Assembly: GCA_012798155.1 (NCBI GenBank)
Contig: JAAZNR010000959.1
Coordinates: 1-12,904, forward strand
Length of the DNA: 12,904 nt
Direction: 5' to 3'
Origin: Thermogutta sp.
GTDB taxonomy: Bacteria > Planctomycetota > Planctomycetia > Pirellulales > Thermoguttaceae
The translations under genes and the position numbers were made by a program. This document shows, piece by piece, positions 1 through 6,923 of the stretch. Position 1 is the first letter of the stretch. Every line of letters starts with the position of its first letter. The notes beneath the pieces are model-generated. The model ran no database searches. It had not been told where the DNA came from and saw only the letters and a list, made by a program, of their open reading frames with translations.

Positions 1-250
1 CCTGCAGCAAGGGGACCGCGGGATCCCGCCGGCACAGGATCATTCGGTGGTCGAGGTGGTCGTCAATCCATTGCGAAATGACGCGTTTGATGTCGCTGAA
101 ATCGACGACCATGCCGCGGTCATCCAGGCCGGCCACCTCGAACGTCACAATCAACCGCCCGTTATGGCCGTGCAGATTCTTGCACTTGCCCTCGTAATTG
201 AGAAGGCGGTGGCCGTAACAAAAGTCGATTTCGCGCGCGACTCGATACAT
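1..250 (-). CDS. queD: QueD / 6-pyruvoyl-tetrahydropterin synthase family protein (3' end outside window)
   Basis: This is the N-terminal 83 residues of a 6-pyruvoyl-tetrahydropterin synthase/QueD protein, running off the left edge. QueD converts 7,8-dihydroneopterin triphosphate to 6-carboxy-tetrahydropterin, an early step toward 7-deazaguanines. Visible in the translation: the N-terminal strand MYRVAREIDFCYGHRL with the first zinc-ligand histidine, the motif CKNLHGHN holding the likely catalytic cysteine and the other two zinc histidines, then VVDFSDIK and the conserved LDH. The ATG at 250 is preceded by AAGGTGAT about 2 nt upstream, a good ribosome binding site. It lies downstream of queC on the same strand, with 185 bp and a repeat element between them, which supports QueD over a pterin-pathway PTPS. 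The C-terminal half, with the remaining catalytic residues, cannot be checked here. Confidence 0.93.
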   Translation of the reverse strand, partial: MYRVAREIDFCYGHRLLNYEGKCKNLHGHNGRLIVTFEVAGLDDRGMVVDFSDIKRVISQWIDDHLDHRMILCRRDPAVPLLQ

Positions 251-300
251 GGATCACCTTTTCAGTACGTGTTGTTTCCCTGAATTGCAGCGATGGGGCA

Positions 301-319
301 ATTAGGCCTGCCGCTCCCT
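301..319. repeat. Second copy of the queC 3' end (19-bp direct repeat with 435-453)
   Basis: Nineteen bases, ATTAGGCCTGCCGCTCCCT on the plus strand, are identical at 301-319 and 435-453. Read on the minus strand both encode the same ending, RERQA followed by TAA. Similarity extends with mismatches to about 36 bp (DRHYGRERQA here, DRYPARERQA in queC). The two copies bracket the family B element at 337-435, so the 3' end of queC looks partly duplicated around the insertion. Confidence 0.8.
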
Positions 320-336
320 CCCGTAATGGCGATCAG

Positions 337-435
337 TTTTACTGCGCAGAATAAAAGTTCGGCAAACTGGGGTATGTAGATTTGCGAGTCTGCGTACGGG
401 CGGTAATCCGGTTTCGGCGACCATGCGCAGTAAAA
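337..435 (-). mobile_element. Family B inverted-repeat element, copy 1 (MITE-like, 99 bp)
   Basis: A 99-bp non-coding element bounded by perfect 12-bp inverted repeats, TTTTACTGCGCA at 337-348 and its complement at 424-435. Its reverse complement aligns over its length with copy 2 at 6928-7027 (roughly three quarters identical by eye, including GTCGCCGAAACCGG against ATCGCCGAAACCGG near one end). The right flank is TTAG (436-439) and the left flank TCAG (333-336), so a 4-bp target duplication is only imperfect here. The queC stop codon (complement of TTA at 436-438) lies in the right flank. The element is too short to encode a transposase and lies between queC and queD. Confidence 0.8.
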
Positions 436-1161
436 TTAGGCCTGCCGCTCCCTTGCGGGATATCGATCGGCGTAATAGACGGTGCCGTCGGGCAGTCCGG
501 CCTCGCGAAAGGCTCGGCGGCGTTCGGCGCACTTGTTACAGAATCCGCAATGCAAGCCCTTCCGGGGGGCGATGCACGAGAACGTCTTGTCGAGGGGTAA
601 GTCCCGCGCTTCGCGCATCCATTCTCGCTTGCTGAGGCCGGAGAGGGGACGCAGAATTCGCACTCTCTTCGGGCCGTAGGCCGCGAGACATGCTTCCATG
701 GAATCAAAAAACTCCGGTGCCGCATCGCCAAAGGGGTTGGTATCCAAGACGCCGATGGCCATCCGTTCGAAGCCGTGCAGTTGGCACCACACGCCCGCCT
801 TGGCCAGCATAAACAGGTTGCGCCCCGGCAGGTAAACCGCCTCGTCGGGCGAGGCCCTATCGGGGACCGCTCTGCCGGTCAGGCTCCAATGATCGGGCCA
901 CAGGTCGCGTACCGTCATCTCCAGAACCACCACAGGGTCGGCGATCGGCGCGAAACAAACGGACACTTCTCGGACCGCGGCGAATTCCTCGGCCTCCCAA
1001 TTCAAGCCGCACCGGACGTAGATCGGTTGTAGCCGACCGGCGGGGCATTTTTCTCTCGCGCGGCGTGCCAAAAGGCCGAGAACGATGGTGCTGTCCAATC
1101 CGCCGCTCATCAAAACGGCAACGGGCGAATCGATCTCCCATCCTTCACGTCCGTCGTTCAT
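436..1161 (-). CDS. queC: 7-cyano-7-deazaguanine synthase (QueC-like, variant substrate loop)
   Basis: QueC is a cytosolic ATP-dependent enzyme that turns 7-carboxy-7-deazaguanine into the nitrile preQ0. The N-terminus carries the PP-loop AVLMSGGLDST. The C-terminus has the four-cysteine zinc site C-x8-C-x2-C-x2-C in FSCIAPRKGLHCGFCNKC, followed by AERRRAF as in the family. The ATG at 1161 gives 241 residues, close to the usual 220-240, and puts the PP-loop near residue 15. The frame stays open to a GTG at 1224, but the added 21 residues are basic and unlike family N-termini, and neither start has a strong Shine-Dalgarno. Instead of the YSGYPDCRP-type loop of standard QueC, it reads GVLDTNPFGDAAPEFF, which marks a divergent branch. 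The stop codon lies at the border of a family B element, and queD follows. Confidence 0.92.
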   Translation of the reverse strand: MNDGREGWEIDSPVAVLMSGGLDSTIVLGLLARRAREKCPAGRLQPIYVRCGLNWEAEEFAAVREVSVCFAPIADPVVVLEMTVRDLWPDHWSLTGRAVPDRASPDEAVYLPGRNLFMLAKAGVWCQLHGFERMAIGVLDTNPFGDAAPEFFDSMEACLAAYGPKRVRILRPLSGLSKREWMREARDLPLDKTFSCIAPRKGLHCGFCNKCAERRRAFREAGLPDGTVYYADRYPARERQA

Positions 1162-1617
1162 AAGCCCCAACCGTGCGGGGAGGTCATCGCGCCGGCATTT
1201 GTTTTTTCTCTTTGTGCTTTCCACAGGCGCGCCCGGCTGAAGAAAAGCCCTCGGCGAACATCATGCCCCCCGCGAACATCATGTATTGTTGAAAATCAAA
1301 AACGATTGGCAAGCCCCGGACGTCGCCGATGAGACGCCGTGTGCCGGCTGACTTTCGGACGGGCGTCGAGACGGATTCACCGGATTTCGGGGATCGGCCC
1401 GCGAAAAACCATGCTTCCCAAGGCGGCGAAGCTTTTTGCCATGCGTTCCCATTCCGTCCGGACAAGGTACAATTCGTACGGAGGAGATAAGCTTCTTGCG
1501 GCGGAAGGTCGTGAGAAGGGTTGATTGTCTCCGTTCGGGGTTGGGGGCGACAAGTCGCGGAATGTTGAGAAGAGCGGATCCGGCGGCGGCCGGGGTTGCG
1601 GGGAAGGAGCCTTCGAC
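1162..1617. other. Divergent intergenic region between queC and recR
   Basis: About 455 bp separate the divergent queC and recR. No convincing gene is visible. It holds a 12-bp direct repeat, GCGAACATCATG, at 1254-1265 and 1272-1283 (period 18). A strong Shine-Dalgarno-like GGAGGAG lies at 1480-1486, 9 nt before a TTG at 1496 that opens a 44-codon frame ending at 1630, just inside recR. A -10-like TACAAT is near 1469 but no matching -35 was found. The outward promoters of both genes must lie here or further upstream; none could be placed with confidence. Confidence 0.5.
1602..1609 (+). promoter_or_regulatory. Ribosome binding site that sets the recR start
   Basis: GGAAGGAG ends 8 nt before the GTG at 1618. 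This is the best-spaced Shine-Dalgarno in the frame and agrees with the usual RecR N-terminus, so it decides against the ATG/GTG-type starts further upstream. Confidence 0.75.
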
Positions 1618-2217
1618 GTGGCGGAATTGACGGAATCGGTAAGCCGATTGATCGAGGAACTGACCAAGTTGCCCGGCATCGGCCGGAAGTCGGCCGAACG
1701 CATCACTTATCACTTGTTGCGGGTCAGCCGCGAGGAGGCGCTGGCCCTGTCGGAGGCCATACGGACGGTCAAGGAAAACGTCCGCCATTGCACGATTTGC
1801 TACAATCTAGCAGAGGATGAACTTTGCTCGATTTGCCGCGATGCGAGCCGCGACCGGTCATTGCTATGCGTCGTGGAGCAACCGCGAGACTTGATTGCCA
1901 TTGAACAAACCGGTCTTTACCGGGGGCTTTACCATGTTTTGCTGGGACGCCTTTCCCCATTGGACGGGGTTACGCCCGATCAGCTTACGATCTCGGATTT
2001 GGTGCGTCGGGTCAAAGAGGGAGGGATACGCGAGGTCATCATGGCCACGAACCCTACTGTTGAGGGGGACGGGACGTGCCTCTACATTTCGAATCAGTTG
2101 GCCGATCTCGACGTTACGATAACACGTTTGGCGAGGGGGATTACGCCCGGCAGCGTGATCGAGTTCGCGAACCCCGAGGTCTTGGCGGACGCCTTTGCCG
2201 GACGGCGAAGACTATGA
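1618..2217 (+). CDS. recR: Recombination mediator RecR
   Basis: RecR works with RecO (and RecF) to load RecA on gapped single-stranded DNA. The 199-residue product has the full architecture: a helix-hairpin-helix with LPGIGRKSAERI at residues 18-29, a four-cysteine zinc finger (C58, C61, C70, C73, in CTIC and CSIC), a Toprim domain from about residue 81 (LCVVEQPRDLIAIEQTG), and the C-terminal TPGSVIEFANPEVLADAF. The GTG start matches the usual length of about 200 and the family opening of a few residues before the first helix. The frame is open upstream to 1525, but that extension is Gly/Ser-rich and not RecR-like. The common partners ybaB and dnaX are not upstream; queC is there instead, divergently. 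rpoN follows after 217 bp on the same strand. Confidence 0.96.
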   Translation: MAELTESVSRLIEELTKLPGIGRKSAERITYHLLRVSREEALALSEAIRTVKENVRHCTICYNLAEDELCSICRDASRDRSLLCVVEQPRDLIAIEQTGLYRGLYHVLLGRLSPLDGVTPDQLTISDLVRRVKEGGIREVIMATNPTVEGDGTCLYISNQLADLDVTITRLARGITPGSVIEFANPEVLADAFAGRRRL

Positions 2218-2434
2218 CGTGAAGACTATAACCTATGGTCAAGATTCGGGGTTGTTTCGGCGACGGGAGGGTTTGCTGAATCGGAATTGGGCCGGTTGGG
2301 AGGCGTTCTCCAAATCCAAGGGTCGATTCCGCGTCCTCTCTAACGGAATCCTTGCCGGGGTTGTGCCGGGGTGCGGCACGCGGCCGGATGAGACGATTTG
2401 AGACGGTTGCACGCTAAAGGGAGATGAGTGCGTC

Positions 2435-3934
2435 ATGCGGTTTTCCCTCGGTCAAGAATTGAGGCAAGTTCAGAAGCAGATACTTGCTCCCCGCATGATC
2501 CAGTCCATGGAGATCCTGCAGCTCCCTCTCCAGCGGCTGGAGGAACGCATTCAGCAGGAGATGGTCGAAAATCCTTTCCTGGAGTTGGCGGCCGATCCGC
2601 CCGATGCCGACGAGGAGCCGGACGCGGCTCAGGAAGAGGAGCCTCGCGTCGAAGTTCGGTCCGATTTGGAAAAGGAATTGGTGATCGATGAGAGCAGTTC
2701 CGAAGAGTTTGAACGTTTGGAAACGTTGACGGAAGAGAATCCGGAGGTCTTCGAAGACGACATTTCGCGGCCGTCCAGCAACCGGATGGAGGAACTGTCG
2801 GATCGCTACAACGACATGATGGCCAACGTGCCGTCGCACGAACCGACGCTCCATGATCACCTCATCGAGCAACTGGCGGGCCTGGATATTTCGCCCGAGG
2901 TCCGGGCCATGGCCGAAATGCTGATCTACAGCTTGGACGGCGACGGTTACCTGAAGACCGATCTTCGCGATTTGTTGGGGCCTGACGCCGCGGAGGAAGA
3001 CCTGAAAGTCGCCGGGCAGGCCTTGGCGGTGGTGCAGCAGATGGATCCGGCGGGAGTCGGGGCCAGGACGTTGAAGGAGTGTTTGTTGCTTCAACTGGAC
3101 GCCGAGCTTCCCCATTACAAGGAATTGGCGACCCTCATTCGCGAGCATTTGGAGGATGTGGGCGAGAATCGCATCCCGCAAATCGCCAAGAAACGCGGTT
3201 GGACCGTGGATTTTGTGGAGGAGTTGATCGGCGAGCTACGGACGCTGAATCCCAAGCCCGGCGCGCAATTCGGCGGCTCCTCGGTGCCCAACGTCGTCCC
3301 CGACGTTTACGTGGAAGAAACGGAGGATGGGCGGTTCGTTGTGCAATTGAAGGACGACCACCTTTCTCGCTTGGGAATCAACGAGGAGTACCGGCGGCTC
3401 GTGGAATCGCGTCGCTCGGCCAAGCAGGACCGAGAGTTCTTCCGTCGCAAATTGACCCACGCGCAGTGGCTGATCGAGGCCGTCCAGCAACGTCGCAACA
3501 CCCTGCGGAAAGTGGCCCAGGCGATCGTGGACCATCAGCAGCGGTTTTTGCGGGACGGGCCGGAATACATCGAACCTCTGAAAATGCAGCAGATCGCGGA
3601 CGAGGTGGGCGTGCATGTCACGACTGTCAGCCGCGCCGTGGACGACAAATGGATCGAGACGCCGCGGGGTATTTTCCCCCTCAAGAGATTTTTCCGCAGC
3701 GGAACGGTCGGACAAGACGGTCAGGAGATCGCCTGGGACAAGGTCCGCTCCATGCTGCAAGAGATCGTCGCGGCGGAAGACAAGCAGAATCCCTTGACCG
3801 ACGAGGACCTGGTCGCCGAGCTGGCGCGTCGCGGGGTCAATGTCAATCGCCGGACCATCACCAAATACCGCCAGGAGTTGGGCATCCCCAGCTCTCGCCA
3901 GAGGAAAGATTGGAGGCAGGCCGCCAAGTCATGA
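2435..3934 (+). CDS. rpoN: RNA polymerase sigma-54 factor RpoN
   Basis: Sigma-54 directs RNA polymerase to -24/-12 promoters that need an ATP-driven enhancer-binding activator. The 499-residue product shows region I (about 1-50, Gln/Leu-rich, with QELRQVQKQILAPRM and MQSMEILQLP-like spacing), an acidic region II of about 70 residues, the core-binding domain (about 125-330, with MDPAGVGARTLKECL and LNPKPGAQF), a helix-turn-helix (about 382-420, MQQIADEVGVHVTTVSRAV), and the RpoN box NRRTITKYRQELGIP from residue 471. The box fits the ARRTVAKYRE consensus with small changes. The ATG at 2435 is preceded by AAAGGGAG about 11 nt upstream. The acidic linker is rather long and Asp/Glu-dense. A histidine kinase gene follows on the same strand, but no sigma-54 activator gene is present. 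Confidence 0.97.
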   Translation: MRFSLGQELRQVQKQILAPRMIQSMEILQLPLQRLEERIQQEMVENPFLELAADPPDADEEPDAAQEEEPRVEVRSDLEKELVIDESSSEEFERLETLTEENPEVFEDDISRPSSNRMEELSDRYNDMMANVPSHEPTLHDHLIEQLAGLDISPEVRAMAEMLIYSLDGDGYLKTDLRDLLGPDAAEEDLKVAGQALAVVQQMDPAGVGARTLKECLLLQLDAELPHYKELATLIREHLEDVGENRIPQIAKKRGWTVDFVEELIGELRTLNPKPGAQFGGSSVPNVVPDVYVEETEDGRFVVQLKDDHLSRLGINEEYRRLVESRRSAKQDREFFRRKLTHAQWLIEAVQQRRNTLRKVAQAIVDHQQRFLRDGPEYIEPLKMQQIADEVGVHVTTVSRAVDDKWIETPRGIFPLKRFFRSGTVGQDGQEIAWDKVRSMLQEIVAAEDKQNPLTDEDLVAELARRGVNVNRRTITKYRQELGIPSSRQRKDWRQAAKS

Positions 3935-4188
3935 ATTCCTCTCAGCCCATGGCTCGGTCGCGGCGGCACGGAAACCGGGAGGTCGGCGAGCCGGGAGATT
4001 TCTCTCCGATCTTTCGAGCGGCTCGCTTTCGATCGGCCTCGTGAGGGCGTAAAATAGGCGATCGGCAAAGGGGCGAGCATCACCCCGGGAGGCCGTCTCC
4101 CTCGTGATCGCGTGGGAGGAATCCCGCCTTGTTGCCCGCCGCCGTCGGATTGAAGAATCGGTGCGATTCCGCCGCATTGCGGGGCCGT

Positions 4189-4194
4189 GGGAGG
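4189..4194 (+). promoter_or_regulatory. Ribosome binding site that sets the kinase start
   Basis: GGGAGG ends 7 nt before the GTG at 4202. It overlaps the alternative GTG at 4187, which has no such site, so 4202 is preferred; the FHA domain then begins at once (MPSLFVIRG). Confidence 0.7.
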
Positions 4195-4201
4195 TTCTTT
4201 C

Positions 4202-5926
4202 GTGCCTTCGCTGTTCGTGATTCGAGGCAACGATCAAGGCAGCCGATTTGAGCTGGCCGCTACGGCGGTGAGTATCGGCCGGGACTCGGGCAACCGCATC
4301 CAGTTGCACGATACCGAGGTCTCTCGCCGGCACGCCGAAATTCGTCGCGTCGATGATCGTTACCTGCTGGTCGACCTGAACAGCTCCAACGGGACTCTGG
4401 TCAACGGCAAGCCCGTCCGGGAACACTTCTTGAATAGCGGCGACCAGGTCCAGGTGGGGCGGACCCTGATGCTCTTCACGCGGCCGGCCAACGAGTCGCA
4501 AGCCGTCGCCCCGTGGAACGTGGCTTTCACCTCTCAGGAGGAAGGCGACCGCTCGGAGATCATCAGCGCCGTCAAACCGCAAGAGGGGAACCGTATCTTC
4601 GCGGCCTCCGAGCCGGGCTACGATTCCTGGCCGGCCCGCGCCAAACGCAACCTCGAAATCATGTACCGCACGGCGCTGGCCATCAGCCACACCGTGGATA
4701 TCGACCAGCTCCTCAACCGCATCATGGATTTGATCTTTGAATGGGTGGAAGCCGACCGCGGTTGCATTTTGCTGGTCGATCCGGACACCAATCAACTCGT
4801 CCCCAAAGTGCGGCGGAGCCGGCAGGGGGCGGCGGAACGCTTGGTGATCAGCAAGACGATCCTGGATTACGTGCGAGAACGAAACGAGGGCGTGCTGACC
4901 AGCGATGCGCGGCACGATCAGCGATGGGATTCCGGCGCGAGCATCGTGCAGGCGGGAATCCGGGAGGCCATTTGCGTCCCCATGAAGGGACGTTACGACG
5001 TCGTCGGCGTGATCTACATCGACACTTCCCTCTCGCCGCAAGACATCCTGGCCCGCGGCACGACCAACAAGTTCACGCAAGATCATCTGATGTTGATGGT
5101 CGCCATTGCCCACCAGGCGGCTCTGGCCCTGGAGGATACGCATTATTATTCGGCCATGGTGCAAGCCGAGCGTCTGGCCGCGATCGGGCAGACCATCGCC
5201 ATGCTTTCCCACCACGTGAAGAACATCCTCCAGGGTATTCGCGGCGGCAGCTACCTGATCGAGATGGGATTGAACCGCCACGACGAGGAATTGATCCGTA
5301 AAGGCTGGACGATCGTCGAGAAGAATCAGAACAAGATCTCCGGCCTGGTGATGGACATGCTGACGTTCAGCAAGGAACGGGAACCGGACCTGCAAGTTGC
5401 CGACATCGGCCAGGTGGTTCATGACGTCGTGGAGCTGATGCAGCAGCGAGCCGCGGAATTCGAGGTTCAGCTTACTCTGGAATCCGTCGACGAGATACCG
5501 AAGCTGGTGTTCGATCCCGAGGGCATCCATCGCGCCGTGCTGAACTTGGTTACGAACGCCATCGATGCCGCGGCGGAGAGGCCGGAAGATCGGCGCGTTC
5601 GAGTGGCGCTGACCTACGCTCCCGAAGCCGCCCTGGTGCGGATCCAGGTTTCCGACAACGGCGGCGGTATCCCGCCGGAATTGAGGGATAAGATCTTCAG
5701 CCCCTTTGTTTCGCAGAAAAAGGGGAGCAAAGGGACCGGGCTGGGGTTGCCCGTCAGCCATAAAATCGTGCAGGAGCACGGCGGCCGGATTACCGTCCAA
5801 AGCGCCCCCGAGACCGGTACGACCTTCGTCATCGAACTGCCGGCGGTTTTGCCCCAGGAAACGCAGGGTTCGCCGGAGGAGACTTCGGGCGACACCTCGG
5901 CCGCGGCCGAGCCGTTTGCCTTATAA
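4202..5926 (+). CDS. FHA-GAF sensor histidine kinase (orphan, cytosolic)
   Basis: This is a soluble 574-residue histidine kinase. An FHA phosphothreonine-binding domain spans about 1-92 (IGRDSGN, SRRHAEI, NSSNGTLVNG). A GAF domain covers about 150-315. A HisKA dimerisation segment with the H-box MLSHHVKNILQGI follows (likely phospho-acceptor H337), and then a HATPase domain with N-box NLVTNAIDAA, G1 DNGGGI and G2 GTGLGLPV. The last 20 or so residues are a Glu/Ser/Ala tail. No signal peptide or membrane span is seen, so the input is probably intracellular: a phosphoprotein through FHA, a small ligand through GAF. No response regulator is adjacent. The location after rpoN suggests, without proof, an NtrB-like link to a sigma-54 activator elsewhere. 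The TAA stop lies inside the target duplication of a family A element. Confidence 0.94.
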   Translation: MPSLFVIRGNDQGSRFELAATAVSIGRDSGNRIQLHDTEVSRRHAEIRRVDDRYLLVDLNSSNGTLVNGKPVREHFLNSGDQVQVGRTLMLFTRPANESQAVAPWNVAFTSQEEGDRSEIISAVKPQEGNRIFAASEPGYDSWPARAKRNLEIMYRTALAISHTVDIDQLLNRIMDLIFEWVEADRGCILLVDPDTNQLVPKVRRSRQGAAERLVISKTILDYVRERNEGVLTSDARHDQRWDSGASIVQAGIREAICVPMKGRYDVVGVIYIDTSLSPQDILARGTTNKFTQDHLMLMVAIAHQAALALEDTHYYSAMVQAERLAAIGQTIAMLSHHVKNILQGIRGGSYLIEMGLNRHDEELIRKGWTIVEKNQNKISGLVMDMLTFSKEREPDLQVADIGQVVHDVVELMQQRAAEFEVQLTLESVDEIPKLVFDPEGIHRAVLNLVTNAIDAAAERPEDRRVRVALTYAPEAALVRIQVSDNGGGIPPELRDKIFSPFVSQKKGSKGTGLGLPVSHKIVQEHGGRITVQSAPETGTTFVIELPAVLPQETQGSPEETSGDTSAAAEPFAL

Positions 5927-6098
5927 CCGGACTTTTGCAAATTGTGGTGACGAGTTCTCGTCCGCCTTGGAAGAGGGTTATGGTGGGGGCAATTAGCCGC
6001 GAAAACGGCTTGCCGTGATTGCCTAACTTTACCAACCCCTCACCCACTGCCCCTCTCCCAGAGGGAGATGGGAGTAGTTTGCAAAAGTCCAGTTATAA
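5921..6098 (+). mobile_element. Family A inverted-repeat element, copy 1, with TTATAA target duplications (MITE-like)
   Basis: The element proper is 5927-6092 (166 bp). It starts CCGGACTTTTGCAAA and ends with the complement of CTGGACTTTTGCAAA, so the 15-bp terminal inverted repeats differ at one base. It is flanked on both sides by TTATAA (5921-5926 and 6093-6098), a 6-bp target-site duplication. The left TTATAA contains the stop codon of the histidine kinase gene. Inside, GGCAAT and ATTGCC can pair around 5980-6026, and CCCTCTCCCAGAGGG near 6052 is a small hairpin. Copy 2 at 6715-6880 has the same length and orientation, with about 14 mismatches by hand. No open frame resembles a transposase. 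Confidence 0.9.
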
Positions 6099-6359
6099 CA
6101 ATCGTCCCCCAGTAGATGGCATCCGGCCGCCGACGTTGCCCCGGCCGTCCGTAGTTCCAAGGTCGCATCGCAAGCGGCTTCACCGCTGCCGTCGGCCGTG
6201 CCCCGGTAGTCTTGTCCGCCGGGGTAGGTACAATATCGATTTTCGCCTCATGCGTACGAGCGCGGATTGTCTTCGCGAAGGCCGGGCAGGCGATCGTACT
6301 CATATTTGGGGCGGGCGAACGTATTCATTTGCAATTTTGAATTTGAAGGAGACTGAACG
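6099..6359. other. Leader region of the dodecin gene
   Basis: About 260 bp lie between the family A element and dodecin. No ORF looks coding. CCCCGG and CCGGGG around 6210-6230 could form a 6-bp stem with a 12-base loop. The final 60 bases are AT-rich compared with the surroundings and probably carry the dodecin promoter, but no clear -35/-10 pair was found. Confidence 0.3.
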
Positions 6360-6566
6360 ATGGCGGAAACCGTTTTCAAGAAGATCCAGATCGTCGGTAC
6401 GTCCCCCGTTTCTTTTACCGATGCCGCCGCCAAGGCCGTGGCCAAGGTCGCCGAGACCGAGAAAAATGCGTCCTGGTTCGAGGTTGTGGAACTCCGGGGC
6501 GCCATTGCCGACGGCAAGGTTTCCCAATATCAAGTTACCGTGAACGTCGGCTGCAAGCTCGAGTGA
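6360..6566 (+). CDS. Dodecin family flavin-binding protein
   Basis: Dodecins are small proteins that assemble into hollow dodecamers and bind flavins such as riboflavin, FMN or FAD in stacked pairs; they are thought to store or quench flavins. The 68-residue product matches the family in length and layout: an N-terminal strand VFKKIQIVGTSPVSF, one helix DAAAKAVAKVAETEKNA, the flavin-stacking tryptophan in SWFEVVELRGAI, and the last strand YQVTVNVGCKLE. The ATG is preceded by AAGGAG with 8 nt spacing, in an AT-rich leader. It is a single-gene unit: family A elements in direct orientation lie on both sides, so the gene sits inside a potential composite unit about 960 bp long. No flavin enzyme gene is adjacent. 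Confidence 0.94.
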   Translation: MAETVFKKIQIVGTSPVSFTDAAAKAVAKVAETEKNASWFEVVELRGAIADGKVSQYQVTVNVGCKLE

Positions 6567-6708
6567 GACGCATTGCTCAGCGGAGACCCCAGGCGAGACT
6601 CCGGCGAACCGCGGGCGGTAGCGAGGGCGAGAGCGTTGCCCCTCGTGCGGTGGGATTGGTTGGCTGTTCCGGTACAGATAGCGTCGGCTGGGGGCGGAAG
6701 CCCGGACG

Positions 6709-6886
6709 TTCCAACTGGACTTTTGCAAATTGTGGTGACAAGTTCTCGTCTGCCTTGGAAGAGGGTTATGGTGAGGGCAATTAGGCGCGAAAACGGCTTG
6801 CCGTGATTGCCCAACTTCACCAAGCCCACACCCGCTACCCCTCTCCCAGAGGGAGAGGAGAGCAGTTTGCAAAAGTCCAGTTCCAA
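6709..6886 (+). mobile_element. Family A inverted-repeat element, copy 2, with TTCCAA target duplications (MITE-like)
   Basis: The element proper is 6715-6880 (166 bp), with perfect 15-bp terminal inverted repeats CTGGACTTTTGCAAA. It is flanked by TTCCAA at 6709-6714 and 6881-6886, a perfect 6-bp target duplication different from that of copy 1, which shows independent insertion. It is a direct repeat of 5927-6092, about 92 percent identical by hand alignment without gaps. It lies 143 bp after dodecin, in a non-coding stretch, and 41 bp before the family B copy. Confidence 0.9.
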
Positions 6887-6923
6887 GTAACGATGCGGCG
6901 GTCCGCCTCGTTCGCAGAGCGGC

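Noticed and set aside
780..800. A sigma-54 -24/-12 promoter (TGGCAC near 782)
   Set aside because: It lies inside queC and the required GC at -12 with correct spacing to TTGC is missing. No good -24/-12 site was found elsewhere in the window by eye.
2363..2379. A terminator between recR and rpoN (GTGCCG and CGGCAC hairpin)
   Set aside because: The stem is 6 bp and no T-tract follows, so it is not a supported intrinsic terminator; recR and rpoN could share a transcript.
2414..3181. A 255-codon minus-strand frame opposite rpoN
   Set aside because: Antisense to conserved RpoN sequence, with no recognisable domain.
3929..5800. A 623-codon minus-strand frame opposite the kinase and its upstream region
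   Set aside because: It is antisense to a kinase with every domain motif intact, is His/Arg-rich, and resembles no family. High GC at third positions makes long antisense frames common.
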